Positions 33,511 to 42,400 of a stretch of 64,000 bases of DNA are shown one piece after another. The stretch covers positions 434,001 through 498,000 of the forward strand of contig CAWDWG010000001.1 in NCBI GenBank assembly GCA_963805985.1. Reading direction: 5' to 3'. A program made the position numbers and the translations under genes. A model generated the notes under the pieces. The model did not search any database. It had not been told where the DNA came from and saw only the letters and a program-made list of their open reading frames with translations. How positions within the stretch are numbered: the first letter of the stretch is position 1; each line of letters opens with the position of its first letter. The stretch is from Bog-257 sp963805985. Lineage in GTDB: Bacteria > Acidobacteriota > Terriglobia > Terriglobales > Acidobacteriaceae.

Positions 33511-34591
33511 GCGTGCCCCACAGATCATGCAGGTGCAGCACGCCGTGAAGACGGCCTGTTTCGTCGACGACCGGTAGCGACGTGATCTTCTTCTGCTCCA
33601 TGATGTCGAGGGCGGCGATGGCGAAGATTTCCGGGCCGACGACTTTGGGAGCGCGGGTCATGCATTGCTCAGCGGTCAGTTCGAGCACCTCTTTGCCGTG
33701 ATGCTCCAGCAGGCGGCGGAGGTCGCCATCGCTGATGACGCCGACCAGCTTGTCTGCTTCCACCACGGTCGTCATGCCGAGCCCTTTGCGTGACATCTCG
33801 TAGATCACCTGCCCCATCGGCGTAGCCGGCGTGACGCGAGGAACGCCATCGCCGCTGTGCATCAGGGACGAAGCACGAGCGAAACGCTTGCCCAGCTTGC
33901 CTCCGGGATGGAGATTGGCAAAATCTTCTTCTTTGAATCCGCGGCGCTCGGAGAGCGCGACCGCCAGCGCGTCGCCCAGGGCGAGCATGGTGGTCGTTGA
34001 GGCGGTCGGCGCCAGTCCAAGCGAGCAAGCTTCCTGGTCGACCGAGCAATCCAGCGCGACGTCGGCGGCCTGAGCCAGAGTAGAGAGCGTTCGACCCACC
34101 CTGCCCTTCGGACCAGGGTGGGGCACCCGATCTTTTTCGAAAGACGAGTGCAGTTCGTCGGAAGACGAGTGCAGTTCGTCGCATGTCATCGTGATCAGCG
34201 GCACGCCGAGGCGTTTCACAGTGGCCAGCAACTGCAGGATCTCACCCGTTTCGCCGCTGGCGGAGAGCGCGAGCACAATATCCCCGCGCACCACCATCCC
34301 GAGATCGCCATGCATGGCTTCGGCAGGATGCAGAAAGAGCGCGGGGCTGCCGGTCGAAGTAAGGGTTGCGGCGATCTTGCGGGCGATCAAGCCGCTCTTG
34401 CCCATGCCGGTCACCACAATGCGTCCGGCGCAGCTATACAGCAGTTCTACAGCGCGATCGAAGTCCGCAGCCATAGGCCCAGCCAGGCGATCGGCCAGCG
34501 CGCGTAACGCCTCCGCTTCAATGCGAACTACATTTTCCCCGACATTTTTCATCAGTTTTTGAGCGCCGCGCGCGGCTCGCGAGGAGGTCAC
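33500..34591 (-). CDS. kdsD: Arabinose-5-phosphate isomerase (KdsD/KpsF) with repeat-derived insertion
   Basis: 363-residue isomerase making arabinose 5-phosphate from ribulose 5-phosphate, first step to Kdo for lipopolysaccharide. The SIS domain (residues about 40-220) has GRIVVTGMGKSGLIARKIA, HPAEAMHGDLGMV, LALSASGETGEIL and QEACSLGLAPTASTTTMLAL. Two CBS domains follow (MTTVVEADKLVGVISDGDLR and ITSLPVVDETGRLHGVLHLH). Residues about 137-166, DELHSSSDELHSSFEKDR and VPHPGPKGRVG, are absent from the normal family and match an in-frame palindromic repeat plus a 21-nt tandem duplication. Whether the enzyme still folds is unknown. The GTG start overlaps the RodZ-like stop (GTGA). Confidence 0.9.
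   Translation of the reverse strand: MTSSRAARGAQKLMKNVGENVVRIEAEALRALADRLAGPMAADFDRAVELLYSCAGRIVVTGMGKSGLIARKIAATLTSTGSPALFLHPAEAMHGDLGMVVRGDIVLALSASGETGEILQLLATVKRLGVPLITMTCDELHSSSDELHSSFEKDRVPHPGPKGRVGRTLSTLAQAADVALDCSVDQEACSLGLAPTASTTTMLALGDALAVALSERRGFKEEDFANLHPGGKLGKRFARASSLMHSGDGVPRVTPATPMGQVIYEMSRKGLGMTTVVEADKLVGVISDGDLRRLLEHHGKEVLELTAEQCMTRAPKVVGPEIFAIAALDIMEQKKITSLPVVDETGRLHGVLHLHDLWGTQML
34093..34182. repeat. Palindromic repeat and 21-nt tandem duplication inside kdsD
   Basis: 34093-34132 is a copy of the CCCACCCT...AGGGTGGGGCACCC palindrome seen in intergenic DNA at 15629 and 19147. 34141-34161 and 34162-34182 are two copies of AAGACGAGTGCAGTTCGTCG plus one base. Both are in frame, adding about 30 residues to KdsD. 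Confidence 0.75.
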
Positions 34592-35515
34592 TGCGCGCCT
34601 GTCTTCGACGGAGTCTTAGGCGACACGCCGCGCGAATCGAACACCAGCACCTGCTCCTGGTTAGCACCGCCGGTAAGCGGAACGCTCTTCCCGTTAAACG
34701 CGACTTCGATAGCACCAGCGTTGCCTGTAAAGAAGACTACCTGATTCGTGGCGCGAATGGTTTTGACGTCGGGAGGCCGGATGATTCCGCGAACCACATA
34801 CTGGCCGTCCGACTTGACGGAGACCCAGGCGGCTTCTTTGGGGCGGATTGTCACCTCAAACGGCGTATCGGCCGATACGTTTGCCGCTGCGGATTCTCTA
34901 GCTGCAGGCTGGCCTGTCGCTGTCTGCGCCGGCTCGATGGGCTTGGGCGTGGGCGATGCCGCCTGCACTGTACCGCCTGAGGGTGACGGTGGTGAGGATT
35001 GTGGAACTGCAGGTCCCGGCCTGGTCGATTGGGTGTTACTGGCTGCGGGCACGGCTGCAGCCGGCGTGGCCAACGAGGTCCCAGCCGGCGACAATGCTTC
35101 GCGCTTCTGGCGCTCAACCAGACGTTCCTGATACACCTTCCAGCCGCCGATTCCTCCCGCCACAACCACCAGCAGGATCAGGACCGGCATGATGGGAAAG
35201 CCGGCGCGCTGAGGGGGCCGGTTCGAATGTATGGAAAAGTGTTGTTGCGCGATGACCCGCGTATCCGGCGGCGTTTCGTGGGCGGCTTGCAGAGTACTCG
35301 GCGACAGCTGCGTCTTCGTCGATCCCAACGCACTTAGCGTAGGCGCGAACATAGGACTTGTTGAAGATGCCTCCGGGGAGCAACTCGAATTGCTCTTCCT
35401 CCAGGGCGATAAGCAGGCGGCGGCCGATCTTGGTGGTGGCGACAATTTCGTCGAGCGAGATGCCGCGCATCTCACGCTCCCGACGCAAATGTTCGCCAAA
35501 TGAGCCCACCTTCAT
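34588..35515 (-). CDS. RodZ-like helix-turn-helix membrane protein (frameshifted)
   Basis: Two frames form one RodZ-type protein of about 309 residues. Residues 1-80 are a Cro/xre-like helix-turn-helix (FGEHLRREREMRGISLDEIV, GGIFNKSYVRAYAKCVGID). After about 35293 the frame changes, where one extra base would turn EY-LQAAHE into a break. The second part has a transmembrane helix (MPVLILLVVVAGGIGGW), a Pro/Ala-rich linker and a C-terminal DUF4115-like beta domain (FEVTIRPKEAAWVSVKSDGQ). RodZ anchors MreB for rod shape. The stop overlaps the kdsD start. ATG at 35515 is the start; GTG at 35518 is also possible. Confidence 0.82.
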
Positions 35516-35815
35516 CACCTCGTTGCAAGGTCTTGTTTCGGCCGAACAGAAGAATCAGCCGAATCATAAGAAGTGCGCTATTTCAGTGTCAAACGTTGAT
35601 ATCTGATGATACTCGCCTGAGGGGGATTCCATTTTAGGGAACGCTGCCCGCTGGAGCCATCAATTGAGTGAGCCATCGGCGGCGTTTTTCAGTAATATAG
35701 GGGGTATTTAGAGCGTCCTGGAAAATTTAGGGTTCGATCTGAACTTGTCGCGAGTCCGGACTCGTCAACCGGGCAGAATGCCACTTCGTGATAGGTCAGA
35801 CTAGCGTCGCCTACG

Positions 35816-36877
35816 ATGATCGACAAGAGTCAGCAATCTTACGAGTTGCAGATTTTCCATGACGTCGCCAAAGCTCTGACCTCTTCCCTCGACCTGGATA
35901 TTGTCCTGCAGGCCATCCTGGAAAAAATAGCGGCGTATTTCCGGCCGACGACCTGGGCCTTGTTGATGCTGGATGGCGACCGCCAGGAACTCTTCTACTC
36001 GGTGGCCGTCGGTGAAGGGTGCGAGAGCGTGAACGCGCTGAAGTTGACGAGCGGGCAAAGCCTGGCGCGTTGGGTCATCGACCAGGGAGAGCCGCTGGTT
36101 ATCTCCGACGTCAATCGCGATACCAGAATTGATGCCGCCAGCAAAGATGATTTTTTTCAGGAGCCATGCTCGGTCGTCTGCATGCCGGTGCGGACCGGCG
36201 GCAAGGTTCTGGGCCTGATGCAACTGGTGAACAGCGACATGCAGATTTATCAGCGGGGCGAGATGCTGCTGCAATCGCTGGCCGATTATGCGGCCATCGC
36301 CATTGAGAACGCGCGCGCCATGCAGCGCATTCAGGAACTCAGCATCACCGACGATTGCACCGGGCTGTACAATGCGCGACACCTTACCACCGTACTGGCG
36401 GACGAGGTCCCGCGCTCGCAGCGATTTGGTTACGAGTTCAGCGTGCTGTTCCTCGACCTGGATCACTTCAAGCGCATCAACGACGAATATGGCCACCTGA
36501 ACGGAAGTAAGCTGCTGGCGCAATTTGGCCGCCTGTTGCGGGAGAATCTACGCCTGGTGGACGCGGCGTTTCGTTATGGCGGCGACGAATTCGTGGTGCT
36601 TCTGCCACAAACCGGCAAGGAGGCCGCAGCGCTGGTTGCGCGCCGCCTTTTAGCCACCTTCACCGCGGCTAAATGGCATGCGTTCGAGGGCGTCCAGCTG
36701 GCTTTAACGGCGAGCATCGGCATCGCCACCTATCCGCATGACGGCGGTAGCGCGCAAGCGATTGTCCAGGTGGCAGACGAGATGATGTACCGGGTGAAGC
36801 AGTCGGGGCGAAACAATATTGCAGTAGCAGGAATAGACTTGCCCGATCCGCAAGCTCAGCACGAAGGCAGGGGCTAG
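35816..36877 (+). CDS. GAF-domain diguanylate cyclase
   Basis: 353-residue c-di-GMP synthase. Residues about 10-170 form a GAF sensor (LDIVLQAILEKIAAYFRP, LTSGQSLARWVIDQGEPLVI, GLMQLVNSDMQIYQRGEM). A short helix leads to a GGDEF domain with YGGDEFVVLLP at about residue 257. RLVD five residues before GGDEF is an intact inhibitory I-site. It has no membrane segments, so it is cytosolic. The GAF ligand is unknown. It is transcribed away from the rodZ-like gene across a 300-base gap in which no promoter could be fixed. Confidence 0.93.
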   Translation: MIDKSQQSYELQIFHDVAKALTSSLDLDIVLQAILEKIAAYFRPTTWALLMLDGDRQELFYSVAVGEGCESVNALKLTSGQSLARWVIDQGEPLVISDVNRDTRIDAASKDDFFQEPCSVVCMPVRTGGKVLGLMQLVNSDMQIYQRGEMLLQSLADYAAIAIENARAMQRIQELSITDDCTGLYNARHLTTVLADEVPRSQRFGYEFSVLFLDLDHFKRINDEYGHLNGSKLLAQFGRLLRENLRLVDAAFRYGGDEFVVLLPQTGKEAAALVARRLLATFTAAKWHAFEGVQLALTASIGIATYPHDGGSAQAIVQVADEMMYRVKQSGRNNIAVAGIDLPDPQAQHEGRG

Positions 36878-36891
36878 GACCGGGATTTGAG

Positions 36892-37800
36892 CTATTTCCC
36901 CGGCGCGGGCCGCCAGGTATTGGGATTCAACGGGGCATTGGGATTCACGCCGAAGTCCCAGACATACAGGTTCATCTCCTGCGGGCTGAGCATTTCGACA
37001 ACCGCATACTCACCGACAGCGAGGTTCTGAGTCGGCGTCAGCTCGATCCACTTGCCAGTTCCCTGCTTCACCACATTGGCGGGAATGAAACTGGTTTGCT
37101 GGGTAACTTTTCCGGCGACGCTGACTTTCACGTTGCCCACGACTCTGGCGTCTTTCCTGGCGGTAAGACGCACCAGCCGAAAGCGATCGCTCAGAGCGTC
37201 CGCGCTGTGCTGGCCTTCGTCAATGTCGATATAAATCGTCGGCTTCGGCACATGCGACTGGATTAGGGCGTGCTCGCCCTTGATTTCGAAATCTTTCTTG
37301 TCACCGCCGAAAGGAGAATGCAGAACGCTCTTCTTGGCTGCGGTTTTGTTGACCTCGCTGCCGTTCTGAAGGATCTCCGCCAGTTCAGGCTTGCCCTCGA
37401 ATTGGTCCAGCATGAAGACTCCGCCGCTTCCGGGAAGATTCAATCCAGGCGCGACTTCCGGCGAGTTGGCAGCTTCCTTCTCGTGCTCCTCCCGCTCCTC
37501 CGGGGTTTCCACCAGCCGGGTGTGCATCTTGCCGCTGGTCAGCGAGTCGTTGTATTTCTTGGTCGCGTCCCAATCGACGAGCGACGCTGGAATGTCTTCC
37601 CACTCGTAGCGTTCTGCGCTTAGATAATGCACGCGGTCGCCCTGCATTTCGTACTTCTGGACCGACTGATAGGAGCCATCTTTCAGGATCAGCCGCTCGG
37701 TCAGTTGCTGCGCTGCCGCTTCCTTGTGCATAAGAGCGCCCAGGAGGAGCACCAGCAGGATGCCCGATGGGAAGGCATGGCGGTAGGCACGCATCAGCAA
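36892..37800 (-). CDS. Secreted protein of unknown function
   Basis: 302-residue protein with a signal peptide (GILLVLLLGALMHKEAAAQ). Early residues LILKDGSYQSVQKYEMQGDR and RYEWEDIPASLVDWDATKKY form a conserved acidobacterial start seen in proteins of unknown role. The rest is rich in beta-type segments (PKPTIYIDIDEGQHSADALS, VKVSVAGKVTQQTSFIPANV, WIELTPTQNLAVGEYAVVEM). It ends in a Pro/Asn-rich tail. No catalytic motif was seen. It follows the diguanylate cyclase gene in opposite orientation. Confidence 0.72.
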   Translation of the reverse strand: MLMRAYRHAFPSGILLVLLLGALMHKEAAAQQLTERLILKDGSYQSVQKYEMQGDRVHYLSAERYEWEDIPASLVDWDATKKYNDSLTSGKMHTRLVETPEEREEHEKEAANSPEVAPGLNLPGSGGVFMLDQFEGKPELAEILQNGSEVNKTAAKKSVLHSPFGGDKKDFEIKGEHALIQSHVPKPTIYIDIDEGQHSADALSDRFRLVRLTARKDARVVGNVKVSVAGKVTQQTSFIPANVVKQGTGKWIELTPTQNLAVGEYAVVEMLSPQEMNLYVWDFGVNPNAPLNPNTWRPAPGK

Positions 37801-37814
37801 TAGTGTAGCCCCAG

Positions 37815-38627
37815 CTAGCGTTCGCGCGTGAGCACGATAGGCTTCTGGCCCGACTTGGAGAGAGTCATGATTGTGCCGTCAGGCGAGATTGAGTAGTGCA
37901 GTGCGGCAGCGCTGATGGTCGCGTTACAGATGAACGGGCCTTCGCTTTCCTGGTGGGAAGCCGACTCCAAAACGTTGATCTGGTCTTTGTCCACGGTGAC
38001 GTTCGAATCCACCTGGGAAAGCAGGGAGTCATTGCCCTGCGAGCAACTGACAATCTGACGAAGGGTGCCCTGGGTGGGATCGGCAGTGCGGTAGAACACG
38101 AGGCGGGTCTCGATCCTGGAGTCTCTTCCCTCCTGCGCCGGCATGAGCCAGGTTCCGTAGACCCGGTTCTGCATCTGGGACTCGGTGGCTGCATCCTGGC
38201 GGGCCAGCAGCAGGATGTCAGGATTGCCGCCGGGATTCGTGATGGTTAAGCGACTACCGTCGTCAGAGAAGCTGTAGCCCCAGGTCCCGGCGTCAATATT
38301 CGCGCGGCAATATGACTTGCCATCCCCTTCCCGAATGTCGGAAGAGCTCTTGAGGACCTGGATCGTGTCTTCCGCGAACTGGATGGGAGAAACTGCCTTG
38401 GCCGTCACCGAGTGATAATCGCCGGGGCAAATCCGCGTAACGATCAACTCGTCTTTATTGGTCGTGGCATTGTGGCGAAACTCGTGCCGAATCGGATCAG
38501 TATTGGGGTTGCCGGGAGGATAGGTATACCAGGTGCCGTAAAACTGCTTGGGATCAATGGAGCTCTGCGCGGCAGCAAGTCCGACAAGAAGAAGCAGGCC
38601 AACGATACAGCAAAACCACTTTCTCAC
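37815..38627 (-). CDS. Secreted protein of unknown function
   Basis: 270 residues with a signal peptide (CCIVGLLLLVGLAAAQS, cleavage near residue 21). The mature part contains two similar halves: an early QFYGTWYTYPPGNPNTDPIR and a later VYGTWLMPAQEGRDSRIETR, each followed by VTRICPG or IVSCSQG with one Cys and later a single Cys (YCRANID, FICNATI). This suggests a duplicated beta domain with a disulfide in each half. Function not known. It lies just upstream of the previous secreted gene on the minus strand, 14 bases apart, probably in one operon. Confidence 0.72.
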   Translation of the reverse strand: MRKWFCCIVGLLLLVGLAAAQSSIDPKQFYGTWYTYPPGNPNTDPIRHEFRHNATTNKDELIVTRICPGDYHSVTAKAVSPIQFAEDTIQVLKSSSDIREGDGKSYCRANIDAGTWGYSFSDDGSRLTITNPGGNPDILLLARQDAATESQMQNRVYGTWLMPAQEGRDSRIETRLVFYRTADPTQGTLRQIVSCSQGNDSLLSQVDSNVTVDKDQINVLESASHQESEGPFICNATISAAALHYSISPDGTIMTLSKSGQKPIVLTRER

Positions 38628-38682
38628 GCCATTCCTCCGGCAACCCTAACGTAGCACACCTGGGGGTCCGCCGGATGTGATG

Positions 38683-38718
38683 AAAAAATCAAAAGCCGGA
38701 GCGATTCCCGCTCCGGCT
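38683..38718 (-). terminator. Rho-independent terminator of the PEP-CTERM gene
   Basis: On the minus strand a perfect 10-bp stem (AGCCGGAGCG with CGCTCCGGCT, 5-base loop, 38694-38718) is followed by a T-rich tail (TTTTGATTTTTT). It lies 29 bases after the stop of the gene at 38747-39448. Confidence 0.88.
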
Positions 38719-38746
38719 CCTGGGTCCTTGCGTGAGACAACTGAAA

Positions 38747-39448
38747 CTAAAAGAGGTTGAACTTGCGACGTGCGAAACCTGCAATGGCCAGAACACCAGC
38801 TCCGAGCATGCTCAACGTGCCAGGCTCGGGAACCGTACCGGAACCTTCCGAGAACTGGTCGGTGACAGCCGAAACTTCGGCGCTGCCATTCGTGCCAGCC
38901 TGAACCAGAAGATCCTTGGAAACGGAGATCAGATTGACGCCGGCGAAATTGACCTGGTCAAACAGCTGTTGACCGCCGCTGTTGGCAAACACGCTCAAGC
39001 TAACAACCGTGCCGCCAGTGCAAGCGGGTAGCATCGCGCCCAGGCAAGCGGTCTCGTCGACATTGACGGAGCCGGTTCCCTGGAAGCCAACGCCCGCGAT
39101 AGACAAGCTCAGATCGGTCATCGGGTTGCTGCTGGTGACTGCGAACTGGAAGAGTGAATCCTGGGTCAGAACGCCAAGGCCAGTACCGACGCCCCAACCA
39201 GCGCTCCACTGCAGGCCAGGATCGCCAGGCGTGGTAATAGGAGTCACGCCAATGCCAGCTGCCTGAATCTGGAAGCCAGGAGGATTCGAGGTGCCTGTGT
39301 AGGCAAAATCCTGATAGGTCTGATCGTTAATGTCGCACGAGAAACCAGAGGTCAGATACTGGTCATAAGTCGTGGTCGGGCAATTGCCCGCGAAAGCTAG
39401 CGCAGCAGTCGCGAGTACAACCGCAAGGAGCAATGCAACCTTCTTCAT
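38747..39448 (-). CDS. PEP-CTERM sorting-signal protein
   Basis: 233-residue exported protein. Signal peptide ALLLAVVLATAALAFAG; mature part with Cys pairs (NCPTTTYDQY, GFSCDIND, CLGAMLPACTGG); C-terminal GTVPEPGTLSMLGAGVLAI with the following short hydrophobic helix and basic FARRKFNLF. This is the PEP-CTERM tripartite tail that exosortase-type enzymes recognise. The body is a Gly/Thr/Ser-rich beta domain. No exosortase gene is in the window. Transcription likely ends at the hairpin at 38694. Confidence 0.88.
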   Translation of the reverse strand: MKKVALLLAVVLATAALAFAGNCPTTTYDQYLTSGFSCDINDQTYQDFAYTGTSNPPGFQIQAAGIGVTPITTPGDPGLQWSAGWGVGTGLGVLTQDSLFQFAVTSSNPMTDLSLSIAGVGFQGTGSVNVDETACLGAMLPACTGGTVVSLSVFANSGGQQLFDQVNFAGVNLISVSKDLLVQAGTNGSAEVSAVTDQFSEGSGTVPEPGTLSMLGAGVLAIAGFARRKFNLF

Positions 39449-39741
39449 AGTCGCCTCACCAAAGATCGTTCGATATGGCTCAGCCAGCTGTCACCGCAAG
39501 GCCGGGGGTGAATCAGCAGACGAAGTTCCGTTAATCACAGTGCAATTGGGGTACCGTTACCACTACGAACTAAGTGCTTATTTATCAGCATGAATTTGAT
39601 AGCCCTCCCGGAGAAAGCTCGCAACTAGTTGCACATCTGGGAAAGTGATTTACCTCCGGCACATCCCTGGATTGGCCGTAAAGTGGTGATTTTGGGCGAG
39701 ATCCGAACCTCCACGCCCTACCTGATTGGCCCCGAAAACCG

Positions 39742-41025
39742 CTAGGATGTGGCATGACCAATCCTCACGCCGGAGGTGGATTCACGGCCCCGTCTCTTCG
39801 AGACGTACATGCTCCTGTCGGCTGCCGCGCAGAGTTGGTCGGCATCGGTGCCGTCGTCGGGAAACAAAGCCAGGCCGATACTCAATCCGGTTCGGACTTC
39901 TTTCCCCTCGATTACCAGCGGATCGGAGAGCGCGGACTCCAGCCCGGACAAAAGCGTTGCCGCCGCCTGTGCACTTGAGACCTGGCTGACCACGGTGAAC
40001 TCATCACCACCGGAACGAGCCAGAGTATCGCTGGCTCGGATACGGCCTCCCAGCCGCGCGGCCACTTGTTGCAAGGCCATGTCGCCCACACGATGTCCGA
40101 AGTTGTCGTTGAGCTCTTTGAAGCGATCCAGGTCCAGCACAAAGACAGCAACCTTGCCCCCGAGGCGCTTGGCCAGAGCCAGCGATTGACCCAGCCGGTC
40201 TTCCAGCAGGCGGCGATTTGGCAGGTTGGTCAGCTCGTCATGGTGAGCAAGGAAGGTGCTTTTCTGGATCTGGTCTTCCAGCAAAGTCAGAATCATGCCC
40301 ACCGCGACCAGATACTTGGGAATGTTCCAAACCTCGGAGTCGACTTTCACCGACGGCGCCATCACCTGCAGCAACACTCCGGCCGGGAACACTGCTCCCC
40401 ACAACAAAAAGCCGCCGACCGCCGTGAGCACGCCAGCCGTCGAACGCTGATGCTGCTTCCAGTAAAGAACGCCGGTGGCAAAGTTCAACGAGGCAAGTAT
40501 GCAAACGATGCCCAGCCCTGGATCTCCAGCGGCCACCTCTCGCCACATCACGCTCACAACCAGCACTGACACCAGAGTCAGGCCGCCTGCATAGAGCTTG
40601 TCCTCCCGGTGATAACGCCAGACCAGCAACAACGGACCGATCGTGCCGGCCACAATCAGGAAGTAATAGTATTTCGGGTTATCGACGCCCCAGATGGCTC
40701 CGCCCGCGTACGCCAGCGCAGGGACTGCGATCGCAATGGCCAGCTGCGCCTGCCGTTGGCGGCTGTACGCGACGGCGGCCACGGAGATCAGGAATGTAAC
40801 GCTTGCCAGAATTAGCGCAGCGACAGCCACGCCGGTCGTGAGCCGGCTCCAGACTCCATCAGCCGGCGCCGGCAACATGGCCGCAAAATGCACCAGGACC
40901 AGAAACCAGCCCAGCAGCCACAGCTGTATTTGCTGACTTGTAGCTTTACCGGAGATTGCCCAGAAAACTGCCACCAATACGGCTAGCGCGACCAGATTCG
41001 GAATGGCAGTGAAATTCATAAACAC
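39742..41025 (-). CDS. Membrane-bound diguanylate cyclase
   Basis: 427 residues. About eight hydrophobic segments fill residues 5-235 (LVALAVLVAVFWAISG, VAVAALILASVTFLISVAAV and others), making an uncharacterised membrane sensor. A GGDEF domain follows: HHDELTNLPNRRLLEDRL, FVLDLDRFKELNDNFGH, and SGGDEFTVVSQ at about residue 345. RASD five residues before GGDEF is an intact I-site. It should make c-di-GMP in response to a membrane signal. It shares no operon with the first diguanylate cyclase at 35816. Confidence 0.92.
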   Translation of the reverse strand: MFMNFTAIPNLVALAVLVAVFWAISGKATSQQIQLWLLGWFLVLVHFAAMLPAPADGVWSRLTTGVAVAALILASVTFLISVAAVAYSRQRQAQLAIAIAVPALAYAGGAIWGVDNPKYYYFLIVAGTIGPLLLVWRYHREDKLYAGGLTLVSVLVVSVMWREVAAGDPGLGIVCILASLNFATGVLYWKQHQRSTAGVLTAVGGFLLWGAVFPAGVLLQVMAPSVKVDSEVWNIPKYLVAVGMILTLLEDQIQKSTFLAHHDELTNLPNRRLLEDRLGQSLALAKRLGGKVAVFVLDLDRFKELNDNFGHRVGDMALQQVAARLGGRIRASDTLARSGGDEFTVVSQVSSAQAAATLLSGLESALSDPLVIEGKEVRTGLSIGLALFPDDGTDADQLCAAADRSMYVSKRRGRESTSGVRIGHATS

Positions 41026-41181
41026 ATGTGGCGCGACCGCTCTTGGAACAGCCTTGGTAGGTATTATTCACAAAAATTGTAATTTGAGAATCCGGCATTT
41101 CGCCTACGACTTTCCGGTGATCCGGGGACGGAAGCATGTACCTTACGCAAAGGGCGCGAAATGGCGCGAGATACGGGATAA

Positions 41182-41201
41182 GGCGGGATGCTAATCCCGC
41201 C
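41182..41201 (-). terminator. Possible terminator hairpin after the second PEP-CTERM gene
   Basis: GGCGGGA and TCCCGCC pair around 6 bases, about 37 bases after the stop at 41238. Only a short T-rich tail (TTATC) follows on the minus strand, so termination is uncertain. Confidence 0.4.
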
Positions 41202-41237
41202 TCATATCGTGCTGAAAGATTGTTTTGGACCCGACAG

Positions 41238-41876
41238 CTAAAACAGCTTGCGGCGCAGAACGCCAGCCAGGCCGAGGATGCCAGAACCGAACAGCATGAT
41301 GGTGCTGGGCTCAGGAACCGAATCACCAGTCGTGCTGGTACTGGTGGTGCTGCTGGCGTAGCCGAGAAGCGTGAAGGCTTCCGACGGGATCGAACCAACG
41401 GAGTTCTCCGAAGCCTGTGAGGCGCCGGAGTTCTCATCCCAGTAAACTGGGTCGCCGCTGGGGACGCTGGCGTTCTGCAGGTTCAGCCAGTAGGTGCCGG
41501 CATTGAGCGTCGGGCCGTTGAACGTCGTGTTCTCCTGGCAGACGTTGTAGCCGTACTGGTTGGCAACGCAGGAGCCCTGCGTGAAGTTGACAGTCTGATC
41601 AAAATAGCTGGTTCCGCTGTTCTCACCCGAGGTGATCGACAGTTCAGCCGAGGTCAGAGTGTCGCCCGAGAACAGCCACATTCCGAAGCTGGCGCCATAG
41701 ACGGGCGTGTTGTTGTTAGTGACGTTGAATGTGTCGCTAACAACGAAGCCAAAGTTGATGGTCCAGGCATCGGTGTTGCCGTTGATAGCACCGTTGCTGT
41801 AGATAGTCTGCGCCACGGCCGGAACAACCGCCAGCGTCAGACATACCAGTACGAGAGAAGTGATACGAATCTTCAT
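41238..41876 (-). CDS. PEP-CTERM sorting-signal protein
   Basis: 212 residues with a signal peptide (SLVLVCLTLAVVPAVAQ) and a C-terminus GDSVPEPSTIMLFGSGILGL ending VLRRKLF, a classic PEP-CTERM tail. The body is Ser/Thr/Asn-rich (TSGENSGTSYFDQTVNFTQG), likely an extracellular beta structure with one Cys pair (GSCVANQYGYNVC). GAGGTG upstream supports ATG at 41876. It is unlike the other PEP-CTERM protein (38747) apart from its tail. Confidence 0.9.
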   Translation of the reverse strand: MKIRITSLVLVCLTLAVVPAVAQTIYSNGAINGNTDAWTINFGFVVSDTFNVTNNNTPVYGASFGMWLFSGDTLTSAELSITSGENSGTSYFDQTVNFTQGSCVANQYGYNVCQENTTFNGPTLNAGTYWLNLQNASVPSGDPVYWDENSGASQASENSVGSIPSEAFTLLGYASSTTSTSTTGDSVPEPSTIMLFGSGILGLAGVLRRKLF

Positions 41877-41937
41877 GGGGCGCACCTCGGCCGCCCATTA
41901 TCCCTCAAACAGCCGGGATTGCCAGTGAAATCTTCTA

Positions 41938-42356
41938 GCAGGCTGCTGAAAAAGTCGTCCCGCGAGCGCCTCGTAACAGGGCACGACTTTAGTATTTGCG
42001 TGAGAACCGCCCTTCGATTTCGAGTATTTGCGTGAGAACCGCCCTTCGATTTCAAGTATTTGCGTGAGAACCGCCTTTCGATTTCGGCAGTGGAGTATTA
42101 CCTTCAGAAAATCCAGCGCCGTCGGCGCGGAATACCATAGCCCAGCACGTAGCCGAAGGCGGAGTGCTGGGTTAGTGGGAAAAGCAACCAGAGTCCCCCG
42201 GGGACGACGCGGTTCTCACGCAGACACTTCAGTCCCTTCTCACCTGTCATCCCGGCCGAGGACTTCAGTCCGACCGAGGGATCTGCGGTTCGAGCCGCGG
42301 AGCGGCGACAGGTTTCTCACGCACACTACCGAAGTCGTGCCGATAAGTCGGCCTTG
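41938..42356. mobile_element. Nested repeat element: MITE-like unit interrupted by a second element
   Basis: 41938-41992 matches the left 60 bases of the element at 23394 (AGGCTGCTGAAAAAGTC to GGGCACGACTTTAG). Its continuation GTCGTGCCGATAAGTCGG is found only at 42333-42350. The 340 bases between hold three 32-bp tandem copies (41991-42022, 42023-42054, 42055-42086), an inverted GCGGTTCTCACGC at 42209-42221 matching GCGTGAGAACCGC at 41998-42010, and a 42244-42310 copy of the class found at 23096. GGTTTCTCACGCACACTA at 42311-42328 is inverted to the left end, which reads TAGTATTTGCGTGAGAACC. The right end of the outer unit is lost. Confidence 0.65.
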
Positions 42357-42400
42357 CTTAAAGTGCACACTTCCGTCCTGGGCATGGACCCGGGCCCGCC

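Noticed and set aside
41991..42086. Three 32-bp tandem units considered as a CRISPR array
   Set aside because: The units are contiguous, with no unique spacers between them and no cas genes nearby.
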